A DNA stretch of 64,000 nucleotides from Mariniblastus sp. (GTDB lineage: Bacteria; Planctomycetota; Planctomycetia; Pirellulales; Pirellulaceae). Shown here piece by piece: positions 34,292 through 43,395 of this stretch (positions are counted from its first letter, which is position 1; every line of letters begins with the position of its first letter). The notes under the pieces were generated by a model that ran no database searches, was not told the origin of the DNA, and worked only from the letters and a program-made list of their open reading frames with translations. A program made the translations under genes and the position numbers. The stretch is from the NCBI GenBank assembly GCA_029251085.1, contig JAQXDZ010000032.1:1-64000 (forward strand), written 5' to 3'.

Positions 34292-35559
34292 ACCTCCAAG
34301 TCATCGGTTGTAGTCACCATCAGTCCAGTGTGGCTACTCGTGAGCAACTCGCTTTTACTCAACAGCAAATCAAACCCTTTCTGAATAATTACTATTCAAA
34401 ATTCCCTAATTCTGAAGTGGTTTTACTTTCTACGTGTAATCGAACTGAATTTTATACGGTCGCTAATAAACCAAACTCGGTACCGGGAAAATCTGAATTA
34501 ATCGAGTTCATCGCTGAACAACGTGGTATCGCCGCGACAGATATCAATTCAGAGATATTTATTCATCAAGATCGACAGGCCGTAGAACACTTGTTCTCTG
34601 TCGCTTCCAGTCTCGACAGTATGGTTGTCGGCGAAGCCCAAATCCTCTCTCAGGTGAAACAAGCGTATAAACTCGCGGTTGAAACAAACCAAACGGCTGC
34701 GTTAATTCATCGCGTCTTTCAATCAGCTATTAGAGTTGCTCGGCGGATCAGCAATGAAACTGAAATTCATACCAATCGTGTCAGTGTTCCCAGTGTGGCC
34801 ATTGGTGTTTTAGCAAAGCAGATATTTGAGCGCCTCGATAACAAGAAGATCTTAATTCTTGGTGCAGGGGAGATGGCCGAGGAAACACTCCGCTATGCCA
34901 TACACGAAGGCGGCAAAGATTTCACCATTATCAACCGCTCCATTGAGAACGCAAAACAATTGGCAGCGAAATTTGATGGTCGCGTAGGGGACTGGGCGGA
35001 ACTCGAAAAAGAACTTGCCGCCGCTGATTTAGTGATCAGTGCTACCGGAGCAACCAAAGCTGTTGTGAATTCTGATCAATTTGATCGTGTTGAAGAAATG
35101 CGGAAACAGAAACCCATTTTCATTCTTGATCTCGCCGTACCGAGAGATTTTGAGCAATCAATAAGCGATCGATTAAACGTCTATCTTTATACTCTTGATG
35201 ATCTGCAAAAAGAATGTGAACGAAATCGGCAATCTCGACAGTCACATTACCCTAAAGCTCAGAAGATAATTGACCACGAAGCCGATCAATTTTTTAACGA
35301 AATACAAAGACGATCCAGTGGCTCTACGATTGCCCAATTAAAACGACAGGCTGATAACGCAAAACAGCTTGAGTTGGATCGATTAATGAACCGGCTTGAG
35401 GGTGTCTCTGAGAAACAAAAGTCGGAAATTGAACAGTCATTCAATCGACTCGTCAATAAAATATTGCACCCACCTTTAAAGTCTCTCCAAACCGAATCGC
35501 CACAAGTCTCTGGCGGGCTTTTAGAAGCTTTAAAGAAACTATTCCAGCTTGGTGACTAA
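34288..35559 (+). CDS. hemA: glutamyl-tRNA reductase
   Basis: First committed step of tetrapyrrole synthesis by the C5 pathway: reduces glutamyl-tRNA(Glu) to glutamate-1-semialdehyde. The nucleophile is C50 in STCNRTEFY. Further signatures are VGEAQILSQVKQAY, the NADPH-binding GAGEMAEETL, and the C-terminal dimerisation helices (NRLVNKILHPPLKSL). The 423-residue length is normal. Four-base overlap with the HemX-like gene upstream. No hemC or hemL follows; it converges on the acidic-repeat gene. Confidence 0.96.
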   Translation: MNLQVIGCSHHQSSVATREQLAFTQQQIKPFLNNYYSKFPNSEVVLLSTCNRTEFYTVANKPNSVPGKSELIEFIAEQRGIAATDINSEIFIHQDRQAVEHLFSVASSLDSMVVGEAQILSQVKQAYKLAVETNQTAALIHRVFQSAIRVARRISNETEIHTNRVSVPSVAIGVLAKQIFERLDNKKILILGAGEMAEETLRYAIHEGGKDFTIINRSIENAKQLAAKFDGRVGDWAELEKELAAADLVISATGATKAVVNSDQFDRVEEMRKQKPIFILDLAVPRDFEQSISDRLNVYLYTLDDLQKECERNRQSRQSHYPKAQKIIDHEADQFFNEIQRRSSGSTIAQLKRQADNAKQLELDRLMNRLEGVSEKQKSEIEQSFNRLVNKILHPPLKSLQTESPQVSGGLLEALKKLFQLGD

Positions 35560-35601
35560 TGCTGGACGGTAATACAGGCCGCCGATAACTAAGGCTGAGA
35601 C

Positions 35602-36129
35602 TTAGTCCCAGTCATCATCATCGTCGTCCCAGTCACTTTCGCCAATCTCCTCTTCGTCGTCGTCACCGACCTCTTCCCACTCGTCTTCTTCTAGATCGTC
35701 TTCTTCTAGATCGTCTTCTTCTAGATCGTCTTCTTCTAGATCGTCTTCTTCCAGATCGTCTTCTTCCAGATCGTCTTCTTCCAGATCGTCTTCTTCGTAG
35801 CCGTCTTCCTCGCCGTAATCTTCGTCTTCCTCTTCTTCTAGTTCCTCGTCATCTTCTTCTTCGTACTCTCCTGCATCGTCTTCATCTTCTTCGGCTTCTT
35901 CTAGTTCTTCATCACCTTCATACTCCTCGTCGCCTTCTTCCTCATCTTCATACTCGTCTTCGTCTTCGTACTCATATTCTTCCTCTTCCTCCAATTCGTC
36001 CTCGAACCTAATCGTGTTTAGGTTAACACCGCCGAAAAAGGCTGCTGAACGGTGTTCCATTGCCAATTGGGAAAAATCTGGTTCACCCTGGTCAAGTTGT
36101 TCTCGTTTTGAATCTAATATCAGGGTCAT
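35602..36129 (-). CDS. highly acidic Asp/Glu-repeat protein
   Basis: 175 residues. The first ~40 residues have ordinary composition (RAAFFGGVNLNTIRF); the rest is almost only Asp and Glu with a few Tyr, ending DDDWD. The core is a DDLEE repeat, coded by seven consecutive 15-bp units. The start codon overlaps the scpB stop (TAATG), so it is probably translated with scpB. Such polyacidic tails can bind basic proteins or metal, or mimic DNA; nothing here distinguishes these. It could be a conserved companion of scpB or a fast-evolving low-complexity protein. Confidence 0.75.
   Translation of the reverse strand: MTLILDSKREQLDQGEPDFSQLAMEHRSAAFFGGVNLNTIRFEDELEEEEEYEYEDEDEYEDEEEGDEEYEGDEELEEAEEDEDDAGEYEEEDDEELEEEEDEDYGEEDGYEEDDLEEDDLEEDDLEEDDLEEDDLEEDDLEEDDLEEDEWEEVGDDDEEEIGESDWDDDDDDWD
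35681..35785. repeat. seven 15-bp tandem repeats coding for DDLEE
   Basis: Units of TCGTCTTCTTCTAGA (four copies, 35681-35740) and TCGTCTTCTTCCAGA (three copies, 35741-35785) stand head to tail, followed by a diverged unit. The unit length keeps the reading frame, so copy number can change without breaking the protein. Confidence 0.95.
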
Positions 36130-36854
36130 TATTCTTCCTCCTTAATTTGCGCGTCGTCGTGCTCGCTTCCGGGCACTTGGGTATGAAGTGTTTGAATATC
36201 TTCATGGCCAGGTGTTATAACTTCGTGATTTTGATCTGAAGAGGCCCATTGAGGCAACCCTTGTCCAGAAAGTTGTTTCGCTCGAGGCAGGTCAGCAAGA
36301 CTGTTTAGCCCAAAGTGGGCCAAAAATTCTTTAGACGTCGCATAGAGAAACGGGCGGCCTAACTTCTCACTTCTTCCAGCGATCTTAATTAGGTTTTTCT
36401 CCAATAGCTGTCGAAGCATTTCGCCGCAACTTACTCCCCGCACCGCCTCTATCTCTGCCTTAATGATCGGTTGGCGATAGGCGACTACTGTCAATGTTTC
36501 TAATGCAGGAGCGGAGAGTCGTGCTGCTTTTGGAGCATGCTCTAATCTTCCTATCCAGTCAGCGAACTGCGGTCGAGTCCGCAACTGGTATCCACCGGCA
36601 ACCTGCTTTATATGGAACGCTCGACCAATTTCGTCGTAATGCTGGTTGAGGTCTTTAATCATGGTTCTCGCCTGGGTACCATCTTCCAGTTCTGCCAATT
36701 GGCTCAGTTTTCGACTTGGCAGCGGCGATCGCGACATAAACAGTACGGCTTCGAGTCGCCTGCGGCGGGATTTTTCGTCCGTCGGCCATTTATGGTCCGA
36801 TTGCGACAAATCGTCATTTATCCGCAATTCTGATTGAGATTCAAAAGGATCCAA
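36129..36854 (-). CDS. scpB: segregation and condensation protein B
   Basis: Binds ScpA-SMC and helps chromosome condensation. 241 residues; two winged-helix domains are recognisable from KSRRRRLEAVLFMSRSPLPS to TLTVVAYRQPIIKAEIEAVRG, the latter being the family signature, followed by LRQLLEKNLIKIAGRSEKLGRP. N- and C-terminal tails of about 30 and 50 residues are Gln/Asp/Glu-rich extensions. scpA is not adjacent, unlike in many bacteria. It overlaps the acidic-repeat gene downstream. Confidence 0.93.
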   Translation of the reverse strand: MDPFESQSELRINDDLSQSDHKWPTDEKSRRRRLEAVLFMSRSPLPSRKLSQLAELEDGTQARTMIKDLNQHYDEIGRAFHIKQVAGGYQLRTRPQFADWIGRLEHAPKAARLSAPALETLTVVAYRQPIIKAEIEAVRGVSCGEMLRQLLEKNLIKIAGRSEKLGRPFLYATSKEFLAHFGLNSLADLPRAKQLSGQGLPQWASSDQNHEVITPGHEDIQTLHTQVPGSEHDDAQIKEEE

Positions 36855-37152
36855 AATACGACGCCAATGTCTGTTGGTGTGGTCTTCACAAGTGAGTACA
36901 TATCGTACTAACTACTATCCGCAAATATCGGCAAATATTAAAAAATACTGCACGAATGTCCGACAAAAAGTTTCGTGATTATTGAGCAATAGAAACGATA
37001 CGACAAGCCTTTATTTGCGGATTGTCTATTGCCGCAAAAAGACTTAGATTTGCTTGAAAGCAGCGTTTATCGAAACATCCTTGCTATAATCAATTTCTGC
37101 GTTCCCAAGATCGTTCGCTTCCAGACAGCGACTGTGTTTTCTAATAAAAATT
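36855..37152. promoter_or_regulatory. divergent promoter region of scpB and the 37153 gene, with an inverted repeat
   Basis: TCCGCAAAT at 36918-36926 and ATTTGCGGA at 37013-37021 are perfect inverted copies 86 bp apart. A nearby direct repeat GCAAATAT occurs at 36921 and 36931. The spacing suggests paired operator half-sites; no core promoter can be fixed. Confidence 0.35.
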
Positions 37153-37869
37153 ATGACTCCTCCGAAATTTTTTTCCGGTCTGATTATTTTCCTGTTGATC
37201 TCGGTCCTCGGGTTACTTGTCGGCTTATTAGTTTTAACGCTTAGCGGCAATATCAAGGGCAGAGAATTTTCGCCTGACAATTTTGCAATACGACGTTTCA
37301 GCTATACCAAAATCCCCTATCTGGATTGGGTCATCAATGAAAAAAAGATTGATGAAGAAACCGTCCCAATTCAACAAGAACTCATCGACCTTGGGCTTCT
37401 ACCGCGAAACTCTACTGCAAAAAACTGGCACCTAATTTCCGAATCGAACCTCTCAAACTCATTACTTCCCCCTGAATGCGACGCCCGCTTTCTGATTCAT
37501 TATCTCGACTTAAAAGATTCGGAATATGCTGATGTCTTTTTGAAATGGAATCTTGAGCACCCTGACCTAGCACCTCTTTTCTGGCCTCATGTCATTGAAA
37601 TGGCTCGGCAAGAATCGTACTTAAAAATTCCCGAAATCATGGAATTTGCGTTAACTGATTGCCAAAAAAATCCAACCGAATTCAGTGACGAGTTGAATAC
37701 GCTGGTCGCCCAAGCCTACTTGGAATTAGCTGAAATTGATTATGATCTCGGACGGCTTGAGCGAGCAAAAGTCCGGCTGCAATTATCGCTCGATGCTGAA
37801 TCGAGTGGGGCAGCACAAAACCTCTTGGACAAGGTCTCCAATTCAGGCGTTAAAGAAACAGCGCAATGA
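37153..37869 (+). CDS. membrane-anchored protein of unknown function with helical repeat region
   Basis: 238 residues. One N-terminal transmembrane helix (FFSGLIIFLLISVLGLLVGLLVLTL) anchors a soluble domain that includes alpha-helical, TPR-like segments toward the end (LNTLVAQAYLELAEIDYDLGRLERAKVRLQLSLDAES). It overlaps the cysteine desulfurase gene by 4 bp (ATGA at 37866), so the two are coupled. I do not recognise the central part. Confidence 0.7.
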   Translation: MTPPKFFSGLIIFLLISVLGLLVGLLVLTLSGNIKGREFSPDNFAIRRFSYTKIPYLDWVINEKKIDEETVPIQQELIDLGLLPRNSTAKNWHLISESNLSNSLLPPECDARFLIHYLDLKDSEYADVFLKWNLEHPDLAPLFWPHVIEMARQESYLKIPEIMEFALTDCQKNPTEFSDELNTLVAQAYLELAEIDYDLGRLERAKVRLQLSLDAESSGAAQNLLDKVSNSGVKETAQ

Positions 37870-39038
37870 AAAAATTCATTTATCTGGATCACAACTCAAC
37901 TGCACCGATGCTGCCAGAAGTTGCCAATAAAATGACCGAATGTTTCGCGGCTGGATTTGTAAACCCGGCAAGTCAACATCGGCCCGGTCAACTGGCGCGC
38001 AAACATCTGGAAGATGCTCGAAGAAAAATTGCCAACTATCTCGGGGCAAAAACTTCCGGTATGGATACTGATCAGTTAATTTTCACCAGCGGCGGCACAG
38101 AGAGTAATAACTTAGCAATACTTGGTTTAGTAAACACGCCTGATTCTGACCCGGGAAACAAGCCCAGCCTATTTACACCGCAACATATTCTGATTTCTTC
38201 CATTGAGCATCCGAGTGTGATTGGTGCGGCTGAACAACTTGTCAGACTCGGCCATTCGGTCGATAAAATACCAGTGGATTCAAATGGTGTTTGCCGTGTT
38301 GATCGGCTCGATTCGATGATTAACGACAACACAAAACTCATTAGCCTCATGTTGGCAAATAACGAAACCGGAGTGGTGCAACCTGTCAATGAAGTCGCCC
38401 AGCTGTGCCGCGATAGAGACATACTATTTCACACCGATGCGGTTCAAGCTGTGGGCAAGGTTCCGGTCCACTTTCAAGAGCTTTCGGTCGACGCATTATC
38501 ATTCACCGGACATAAATTTGGGGGCCCCCGCGGCATTGGGGGGCTTATTCTTAGACACGGATTAACGCCAGCACCCTTGCAATTTGGGGGCTTTCAACAA
38601 ATGGCACTGCGACCTGGAACGGAAGATGTTGCTCTGGTCGCAGGAATGGAAACAGCACTAGAAATCTTTCACAAAAACGAGACTGACTACTATTCTGACG
38701 TCTTGGTTTTGCGGAACCATCTCGAAAAAACTCTACTGAGCCGGTTTCCTGATTTAGTCATCAACGGAGTCAACGCCACCCGATTGCCACATGTTAGTAA
38801 CTTGTCGCTCCCAGAAGTCGACCGGCAATCTTTTCTAATGGCCGCTGACATGAAAGGATTGGCAATTTCGACTGGCTCGGCCTGCGCAAGCGGCAGCAGT
38901 GAGTTGTCTCCCGTATTACTCGCTATGGGGCTTGAAAAATCGATTATCGAAAACTCTGTTCGAATCAGCCTTGGCGTAAGCAACACGCGCGATGAAATCG
39001 AAAATACTATTGAGATCATCTCGCAAATTCTCAGCTAG
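37866..39038 (+). CDS. cysteine desulfurase (IscS/NifS family)
   Basis: PLP enzyme that mobilises sulfur from cysteine for Fe-S clusters or thio-cofactors. 390 residues, with N-terminal YLDHNSTAPM, PLP-lysine motif FTGHKFGGPRGIGG, and active Cys in STGSACASGSSE. The SACASGSSE loop is the longer class-I (IscS/NifS) type rather than SufS. No iscU, iscA or nifU is beside it, and MiaB is far upstream; a role in tRNA thiolation or Fe-S assembly is equally possible. Confidence 0.93.
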   Translation: MKKFIYLDHNSTAPMLPEVANKMTECFAAGFVNPASQHRPGQLARKHLEDARRKIANYLGAKTSGMDTDQLIFTSGGTESNNLAILGLVNTPDSDPGNKPSLFTPQHILISSIEHPSVIGAAEQLVRLGHSVDKIPVDSNGVCRVDRLDSMINDNTKLISLMLANNETGVVQPVNEVAQLCRDRDILFHTDAVQAVGKVPVHFQELSVDALSFTGHKFGGPRGIGGLILRHGLTPAPLQFGGFQQMALRPGTEDVALVAGMETALEIFHKNETDYYSDVLVLRNHLEKTLLSRFPDLVINGVNATRLPHVSNLSLPEVDRQSFLMAADMKGLAISTGSACASGSSELSPVLLAMGLEKSIIENSVRISLGVSNTRDEIENTIEIISQILS

Positions 39039-39068
39039 TTGAAATAAAAGACGGCGGATTCCACCAAC

Positions 39069-41015
39069 TTAATTTTTCAAATTAGAACCTGTCTCACCTG
39101 CCGTTTTGGTTCGAACCCCTACCTGCCACTGTCCTATTTCCGTCAGCAGTTTCCAACCGTCACTCATTTCTTTCGACAGAGGAGTTAGATCAGGCTCGGC
39201 GTCAATTAAATCTCTAGATTTATTCCTAACTACGCAAATCTGTTTCTCGCTGGATAAAGCTCGCGTAACTTTTTTCGACTGTTCATCGGTCAGCATCCAG
39301 GGCCAAAAAGTTGGATTGATCGAGGTTGCCGGAGTTTTATCAGTCCAAAAGAAAAACCGGTTATGGTTGTGTGTTGCAAAAGCTAATACTCCGCCTGGCG
39401 CATTTCTAATTGCTTCCGCTATTTGCTGTTCCTCGATAGCCCGACTCGCCTCCAACCTTACCCAGCTACAACCCGGTTGATTTAGTGGCTCCTGATTAAT
39501 CCAACGAGATGAAAATACAATAGTAGATCCAATCATTGCCAGTGCGACAGTCCACCCTAAATAACGATCAATTGCCTTTGAAACGGTTTGATATTCAATT
39601 TTAGTTTGAGCTGCATCGGCAACACCTATTAGTAGTCCTAATATGATTGGTATCGTACCCAAAGAAGCTTGGGTTCCCGGAGTAGGAAATACAAGTACTG
39701 GAAACAGGCAACCGCTCATCGCGACCGCGAGTCGGGGTGCCGACATCTTATTAATTAAAATAACTGGCATTACCATCGGGCCGGCAATCGCTAAGAAGCT
39801 TGCAGCTCCTCTCAAACTTAAGCCATGCTCGATTGGTTGAAAACAACCTACGACCGATAACACTGCTGTAATTACCAAAGTGATTCCGGGAAGTACCATC
39901 ACCCACGGCAATAATTTCTCTGACGATTTTTCGCTGTATTTTTTCAGTAAAATAAATGAAAACACGATTAAAAAGAATATCGTTGCTGACAGCAGCGCCA
40001 GTGTTTGAAACCGTAGCGGTTGATAGAACGACTCTGACATGAATGAATGTTGGAGTAAAACTCCCCAAAGAATTTCACGTAAATTATTGCCGTGTTGCAT
40101 CGCCCAAATTACAACCCAAATCGAACCAATCGCACCGCCAAGGATCACCCAGTAAAAGTCTTTAATCTTGTTAGGTTCCGATGTTTGCTTTTGCGGGATG
40201 GCTTGAACTGATTGACTCAGCTTAGCCATCCAACAGACTGTTACCGTAGATAGAAACAAAACAATTGGCAGTAAAAGACCGCTCGGTTCAGCACCACCAG
40301 ATACTTTTTTCCAAACCAGCCATCCGATTGCAGCGGGAATACTGCAACACAAAAAAGAAGTCATCCAGCTCAAAAATTTATCATGGCGGCTTACATTTGG
40401 ATGATTCCAGGTCACCGCGAACAAAAAGCTGGCAGCCATGGTAGCGCCAACATTCAGTTTCGTCAGTCCCGCAAAGGCAGCACAAAGGCCAGCCATCAGC
40501 AACATCAACCGGTTATTTGGTTGCAATAAAATCAACCCTGTAGCAGCCAGAAGAGAAATAATTTCTTGAGGGTGAGCAGGCTCTAACCCTAATTTTTCCA
40601 GATGTAACATTACTAGCAGCATCCCTGTGATACCAAGATTCTTTTTGCCAGTAATTTTCCAAACCAAAACTCCACTCAACAATGATATTGCGAACCAGGT
40701 AAAAACTGTTTTCAGGCGGACAATATCGTGGGTGATGGGTATTTCCAACCACCGATGAAGCGGTGACTGCATTAGATAATACGCGGGACCATATTGCGTA
40801 TAAGTTTCTTCGTAAAGTCGCTCCCCCTGAAAAAAAGTCTGGAGCGATAACATGACGTAACTTTCGTCGTCATATTTAGCCATCATTGTGAAACTATGGC
40901 TTAAGCCAAAACAAAAACAGAGTGCAATGGCCGCTACCCAACAGCCGATGAACCACCGTCGCCTACCATCGTCTGATGCTTCGATTTGTGGCAGCGATGA
41001 ATGATCAGATTCCAC
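39069..41015 (-). CDS. multi-spanning membrane glycosyltransferase (GT-C/ArnT-like)
   Basis: 648 residues with about 11-13 transmembrane helices. After the first helix the extracytoplasmic loop carries YDDESYVMLSLQTFFQGERL, the acidic motif typical of GT-C enzymes that use polyprenyl-phosphate sugars, followed by YTQYGPAYYL. The C-terminal soluble tail is about 120 residues. It lies 4 bp downstream of a polyprenyl-phosphate sugar-type GT2 gene, which would supply its donor. Acceptor unknown (lipid, glycan or protein). Confidence 0.75.
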   Translation of the reverse strand: MESDHSSLPQIEASDDGRRRWFIGCWVAAIALCFCFGLSHSFTMMAKYDDESYVMLSLQTFFQGERLYEETYTQYGPAYYLMQSPLHRWLEIPITHDIVRLKTVFTWFAISLLSGVLVWKITGKKNLGITGMLLVMLHLEKLGLEPAHPQEIISLLAATGLILLQPNNRLMLLMAGLCAAFAGLTKLNVGATMAASFLFAVTWNHPNVSRHDKFLSWMTSFLCCSIPAAIGWLVWKKVSGGAEPSGLLLPIVLFLSTVTVCWMAKLSQSVQAIPQKQTSEPNKIKDFYWVILGGAIGSIWVVIWAMQHGNNLREILWGVLLQHSFMSESFYQPLRFQTLALLSATIFFLIVFSFILLKKYSEKSSEKLLPWVMVLPGITLVITAVLSVVGCFQPIEHGLSLRGAASFLAIAGPMVMPVILINKMSAPRLAVAMSGCLFPVLVFPTPGTQASLGTIPIILGLLIGVADAAQTKIEYQTVSKAIDRYLGWTVALAMIGSTIVFSSRWINQEPLNQPGCSWVRLEASRAIEEQQIAEAIRNAPGGVLAFATHNHNRFFFWTDKTPATSINPTFWPWMLTDEQSKKVTRALSSEKQICVVRNKSRDLIDAEPDLTPLSKEMSDGWKLLTEIGQWQVGVRTKTAGETGSNLKN

Positions 41016-41019
41016 TTCG

Positions 41020-42135
41020 TTACCGTTGGTTAGTCATATCGTTAGAGAGACCGATTGAATTTGCATCAACCATTGGAAAAACGTTGGGTCGGTTGCGTTC
41101 AGATTTTACGTCGTCCAACTCTGCGAGTAAGCCCTGAAGGTTTAACAATAATTCCTGCTCCGTTCTAGCCGAAGCATTGGTTTCTTTGATAGTGAGATTC
41201 TTAGCCTCTTGCACGACATACGCTGGCCGATCTCTAACTTGATCGTAAATACGAGCGATATACTCTCCTAAAATAGCAATGCCCAATGCGTTAATGGCTC
41301 CAAAGAAAGCACTTACGGTGGTCACCGAAGCCCAACCAGGTATCGCTTGGCCCGTAACTAATTTGTGATACAGTGCCCAAATAATGCATGAAAAACCGAG
41401 CAGTAATGAGATGAGCGCAAGCCCATAAAAAGCTAAAAGGGGTACCCGCGAAAAACTAAACATCGCCGTTTTCGCTAATGAAACTAAACCGCGGAAGGAA
41501 ACTCTCGGTTGATCGTCATGTCGCCTAAGCCTTTCGACGGGCAGTGCACATTGTTTAAATCCGACCCAGGTTCGCAGTCCTGGAAAATATCGATCGGTTT
41601 CTCCAAGACTGACGACATGCTGTACAACCCGCGAATCCATCAATCCAAAATTACCTGCATCACGAGGAATCGCAATTGAAGCAAGCGACTGCATGGTCCG
41701 GTGAAACAAATTGAAAGCGGTGCGTTTTAAAATGTTTTCTTTGCGACCAAAGCGAACGGCATAAACGACATCATAACCAGATTGCCATTGTTGGATCATC
41801 TGCGGCAAGACGTTTGGATCATCTTGTGCATCACTATCCATCAAGATCGTAGCGTCTCCTGTTGCATGCTCTAAACCGGCATGCAGCGCCGATTGATGCC
41901 CGAAGTTCCTCGATAAATGAAGCACGACGATTCGTTTATCTGAATCAGCCATCCGATCGAGTACTTCTCGACTACCGTCTGTAGAACCATCGTTGACCAA
42001 AATAAATTGCCACTGACAACCTGTTTGGTTTAAGACCGTTGCGGTCTGATCTACCAATTGTTCAATAACCGCAACTTCGTTTAGAAGCGGCATGACAATG
42101 CTAATTTTTGAATCTTCTAGTCGAGGTCGATTCAT
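41020..42135 (-). CDS. GT2 glycosyltransferase, dolichyl/undecaprenyl-phosphate sugar synthase type
   Basis: 371 residues. GT-A catalytic part: ISIVMPLLNE, LVNDGSTDGS, the DxD-like ILMDSDAQDDP, and RDAGNFGLMDSRV. Two C-terminal transmembrane helices (FYGLALISLLLGFSC and VTTVSAFFGAINALGIAILGEYIARIYDQVRDRPAYVV) match the GtrB/ArnC subfamily that loads a sugar onto undecaprenyl phosphate. A polar tail of about 60 residues follows. It overlaps the methyltransferase gene by 4 bp and precedes the GT-C gene, giving a coherent three-gene sugar-transfer operon. Confidence 0.9.
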   Translation of the reverse strand: MNRPRLEDSKISIVMPLLNEVAVIEQLVDQTATVLNQTGCQWQFILVNDGSTDGSREVLDRMADSDKRIVVLHLSRNFGHQSALHAGLEHATGDATILMDSDAQDDPNVLPQMIQQWQSGYDVVYAVRFGRKENILKRTAFNLFHRTMQSLASIAIPRDAGNFGLMDSRVVQHVVSLGETDRYFPGLRTWVGFKQCALPVERLRRHDDQPRVSFRGLVSLAKTAMFSFSRVPLLAFYGLALISLLLGFSCIIWALYHKLVTGQAIPGWASVTTVSAFFGAINALGIAILGEYIARIYDQVRDRPAYVVQEAKNLTIKETNASARTEQELLLNLQGLLAELDDVKSERNRPNVFPMVDANSIGLSNDMTNQR

Positions 42136-42857
42136 TTGCCGATAACCCCTACGAGTGAAAGTCCAAATGGCACACTCAGTTTATTGGATACTTTTGTCTC
42201 TATTTGAGCCGCGGTAATTAACGCCTTGTTGGTTAGATTGCCTACTCGCGGAAATTCTGTTCCTTTGCGTGAAGGAAAGAAACGTCGAATTGTTCTAATG
42301 AAAATTGCAGCCGGAAAAGTAAATGAGTTCCAGTATCTGAGTTTTTCTACTTTCAATCCCGCTGCCGCTACCTGATCTCGCATCATCGCTGGTGTGTAGC
42401 GCCGGTAATGACCTAACCGCTCATCCCAATCTGAAAATAGAAATGGATAGGCAGGCACAGTAAAAATTATTTTACCGGTACCTTGCAACGTCTTCGCGGC
42501 TTCCTGCAAGACTTTCACTGGGTCCGCTACGTGCTCGAGTACGTCAAGCAACACTACGCCGCCAAACGAATCTTTCTCTACCGGCCAGGGTTGCTGCAGA
42601 TCGTGTTTATAAATTTCCTCAATGCCTATGGATTTTGCATGAGTGACCGAGTCATCCATAATATCGAGACCGGAAACATCGTAACCACATTGTTTCCAGT
42701 TCAGCAGATTCCCGGCTGCACCAATTCCGCCTTCTACAATTCGAGCGGGGGAGGGTACGTACTTTCGAAGCAGATCAGTCGCAATGTTTCGTTTAGCAAC
42801 ATGCCACCAATAACGGTTCTCTAATTCGATTAATTCGTCTAAATGTGCTCGTTCCAT
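42132..42857 (-). CDS. class I SAM-dependent methyltransferase
   Basis: 241 residues. The SAM-binding motif I reads IVEGGIGAAGNLLNW, followed by GLDIMDDS, then the acidic motif VVLLDVLEHVADPVKVLQEA. The N-terminus (ELENRYWWHVAKRNIA) is typical of methyltransferases found in O-antigen and surface-glycan clusters. First gene of a minus-strand operon with GT2 and GT-C genes (4-bp overlap), so it probably modifies the same glycan or lipid carrier. Substrate unknown. Confidence 0.85.
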   Translation of the reverse strand: MERAHLDELIELENRYWWHVAKRNIATDLLRKYVPSPARIVEGGIGAAGNLLNWKQCGYDVSGLDIMDDSVTHAKSIGIEEIYKHDLQQPWPVEKDSFGGVVLLDVLEHVADPVKVLQEAAKTLQGTGKIIFTVPAYPFLFSDWDERLGHYRRYTPAMMRDQVAAAGLKVEKLRYWNSFTFPAAIFIRTIRRFFPSRKGTEFPRVGNLTNKALITAAQIETKVSNKLSVPFGLSLVGVIGK

Positions 42858-43395
42858 GGGTAGCTCTCATTGAGGCGTGCAGCGTGCGTACGTATCTACG
42901 GCGTGGACGAACTGGGGTCTTCATTTCGTGACTCGAAAACTTAGCACCCGTTAGACTGTGTTTAGCTGTATTTGGCTCACAAAACCTCAACTTTGACTTT
43001 GTTTCATCGAAATTACCCCCCTAATCAGACCTATTGTTCGGTTTGAAAATTTATCAAAGTGGGTTTTTCCAAGGCTTTGGTTGATTAGATTTCCTCAACC
43101 ATCGCTACCTTCCCAAATTTTCCTGTCTGCTACTCCTAAACCAGCGACACCGGAAATGAAATTTCCCCTAAATTTCGAGACATTTCGATAGGGAAGAGGC
43201 GTTTGAGAAGGCATTTCAAATAGCGGACTACCATTCCCTTTGTCACCCGCTTGAAAACGCCTCCAATTTGCGGGAAATAAGCCGTAAATAGACTCTATTT
43301 ATCGGTTAAACCAACTCGTCGAATTGGTAGAAAACTGGTAGGATATGACTCGACTGATTCGGCATATTTTACTGTTTTTTTAAGCTAATTATTGC
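42858..43395. other. 538-bp spacer upstream of dnaA
   Basis: Divergent promoters of the glycan operon and dnaA are expected here. I see no ORF, no clear cluster of DnaA boxes and no terminator. A short inverted repeat ACCAA-9nt-TTGGT lies around 43310-43333, about 60-85 bp before dnaA. Confidence 0.4.

Noticed and set aside
35681..35785. CRISPR-like array in the acidic gene
   Set aside because: The 15-bp units are contiguous without spacers and encode an in-frame DDLEE repeat.
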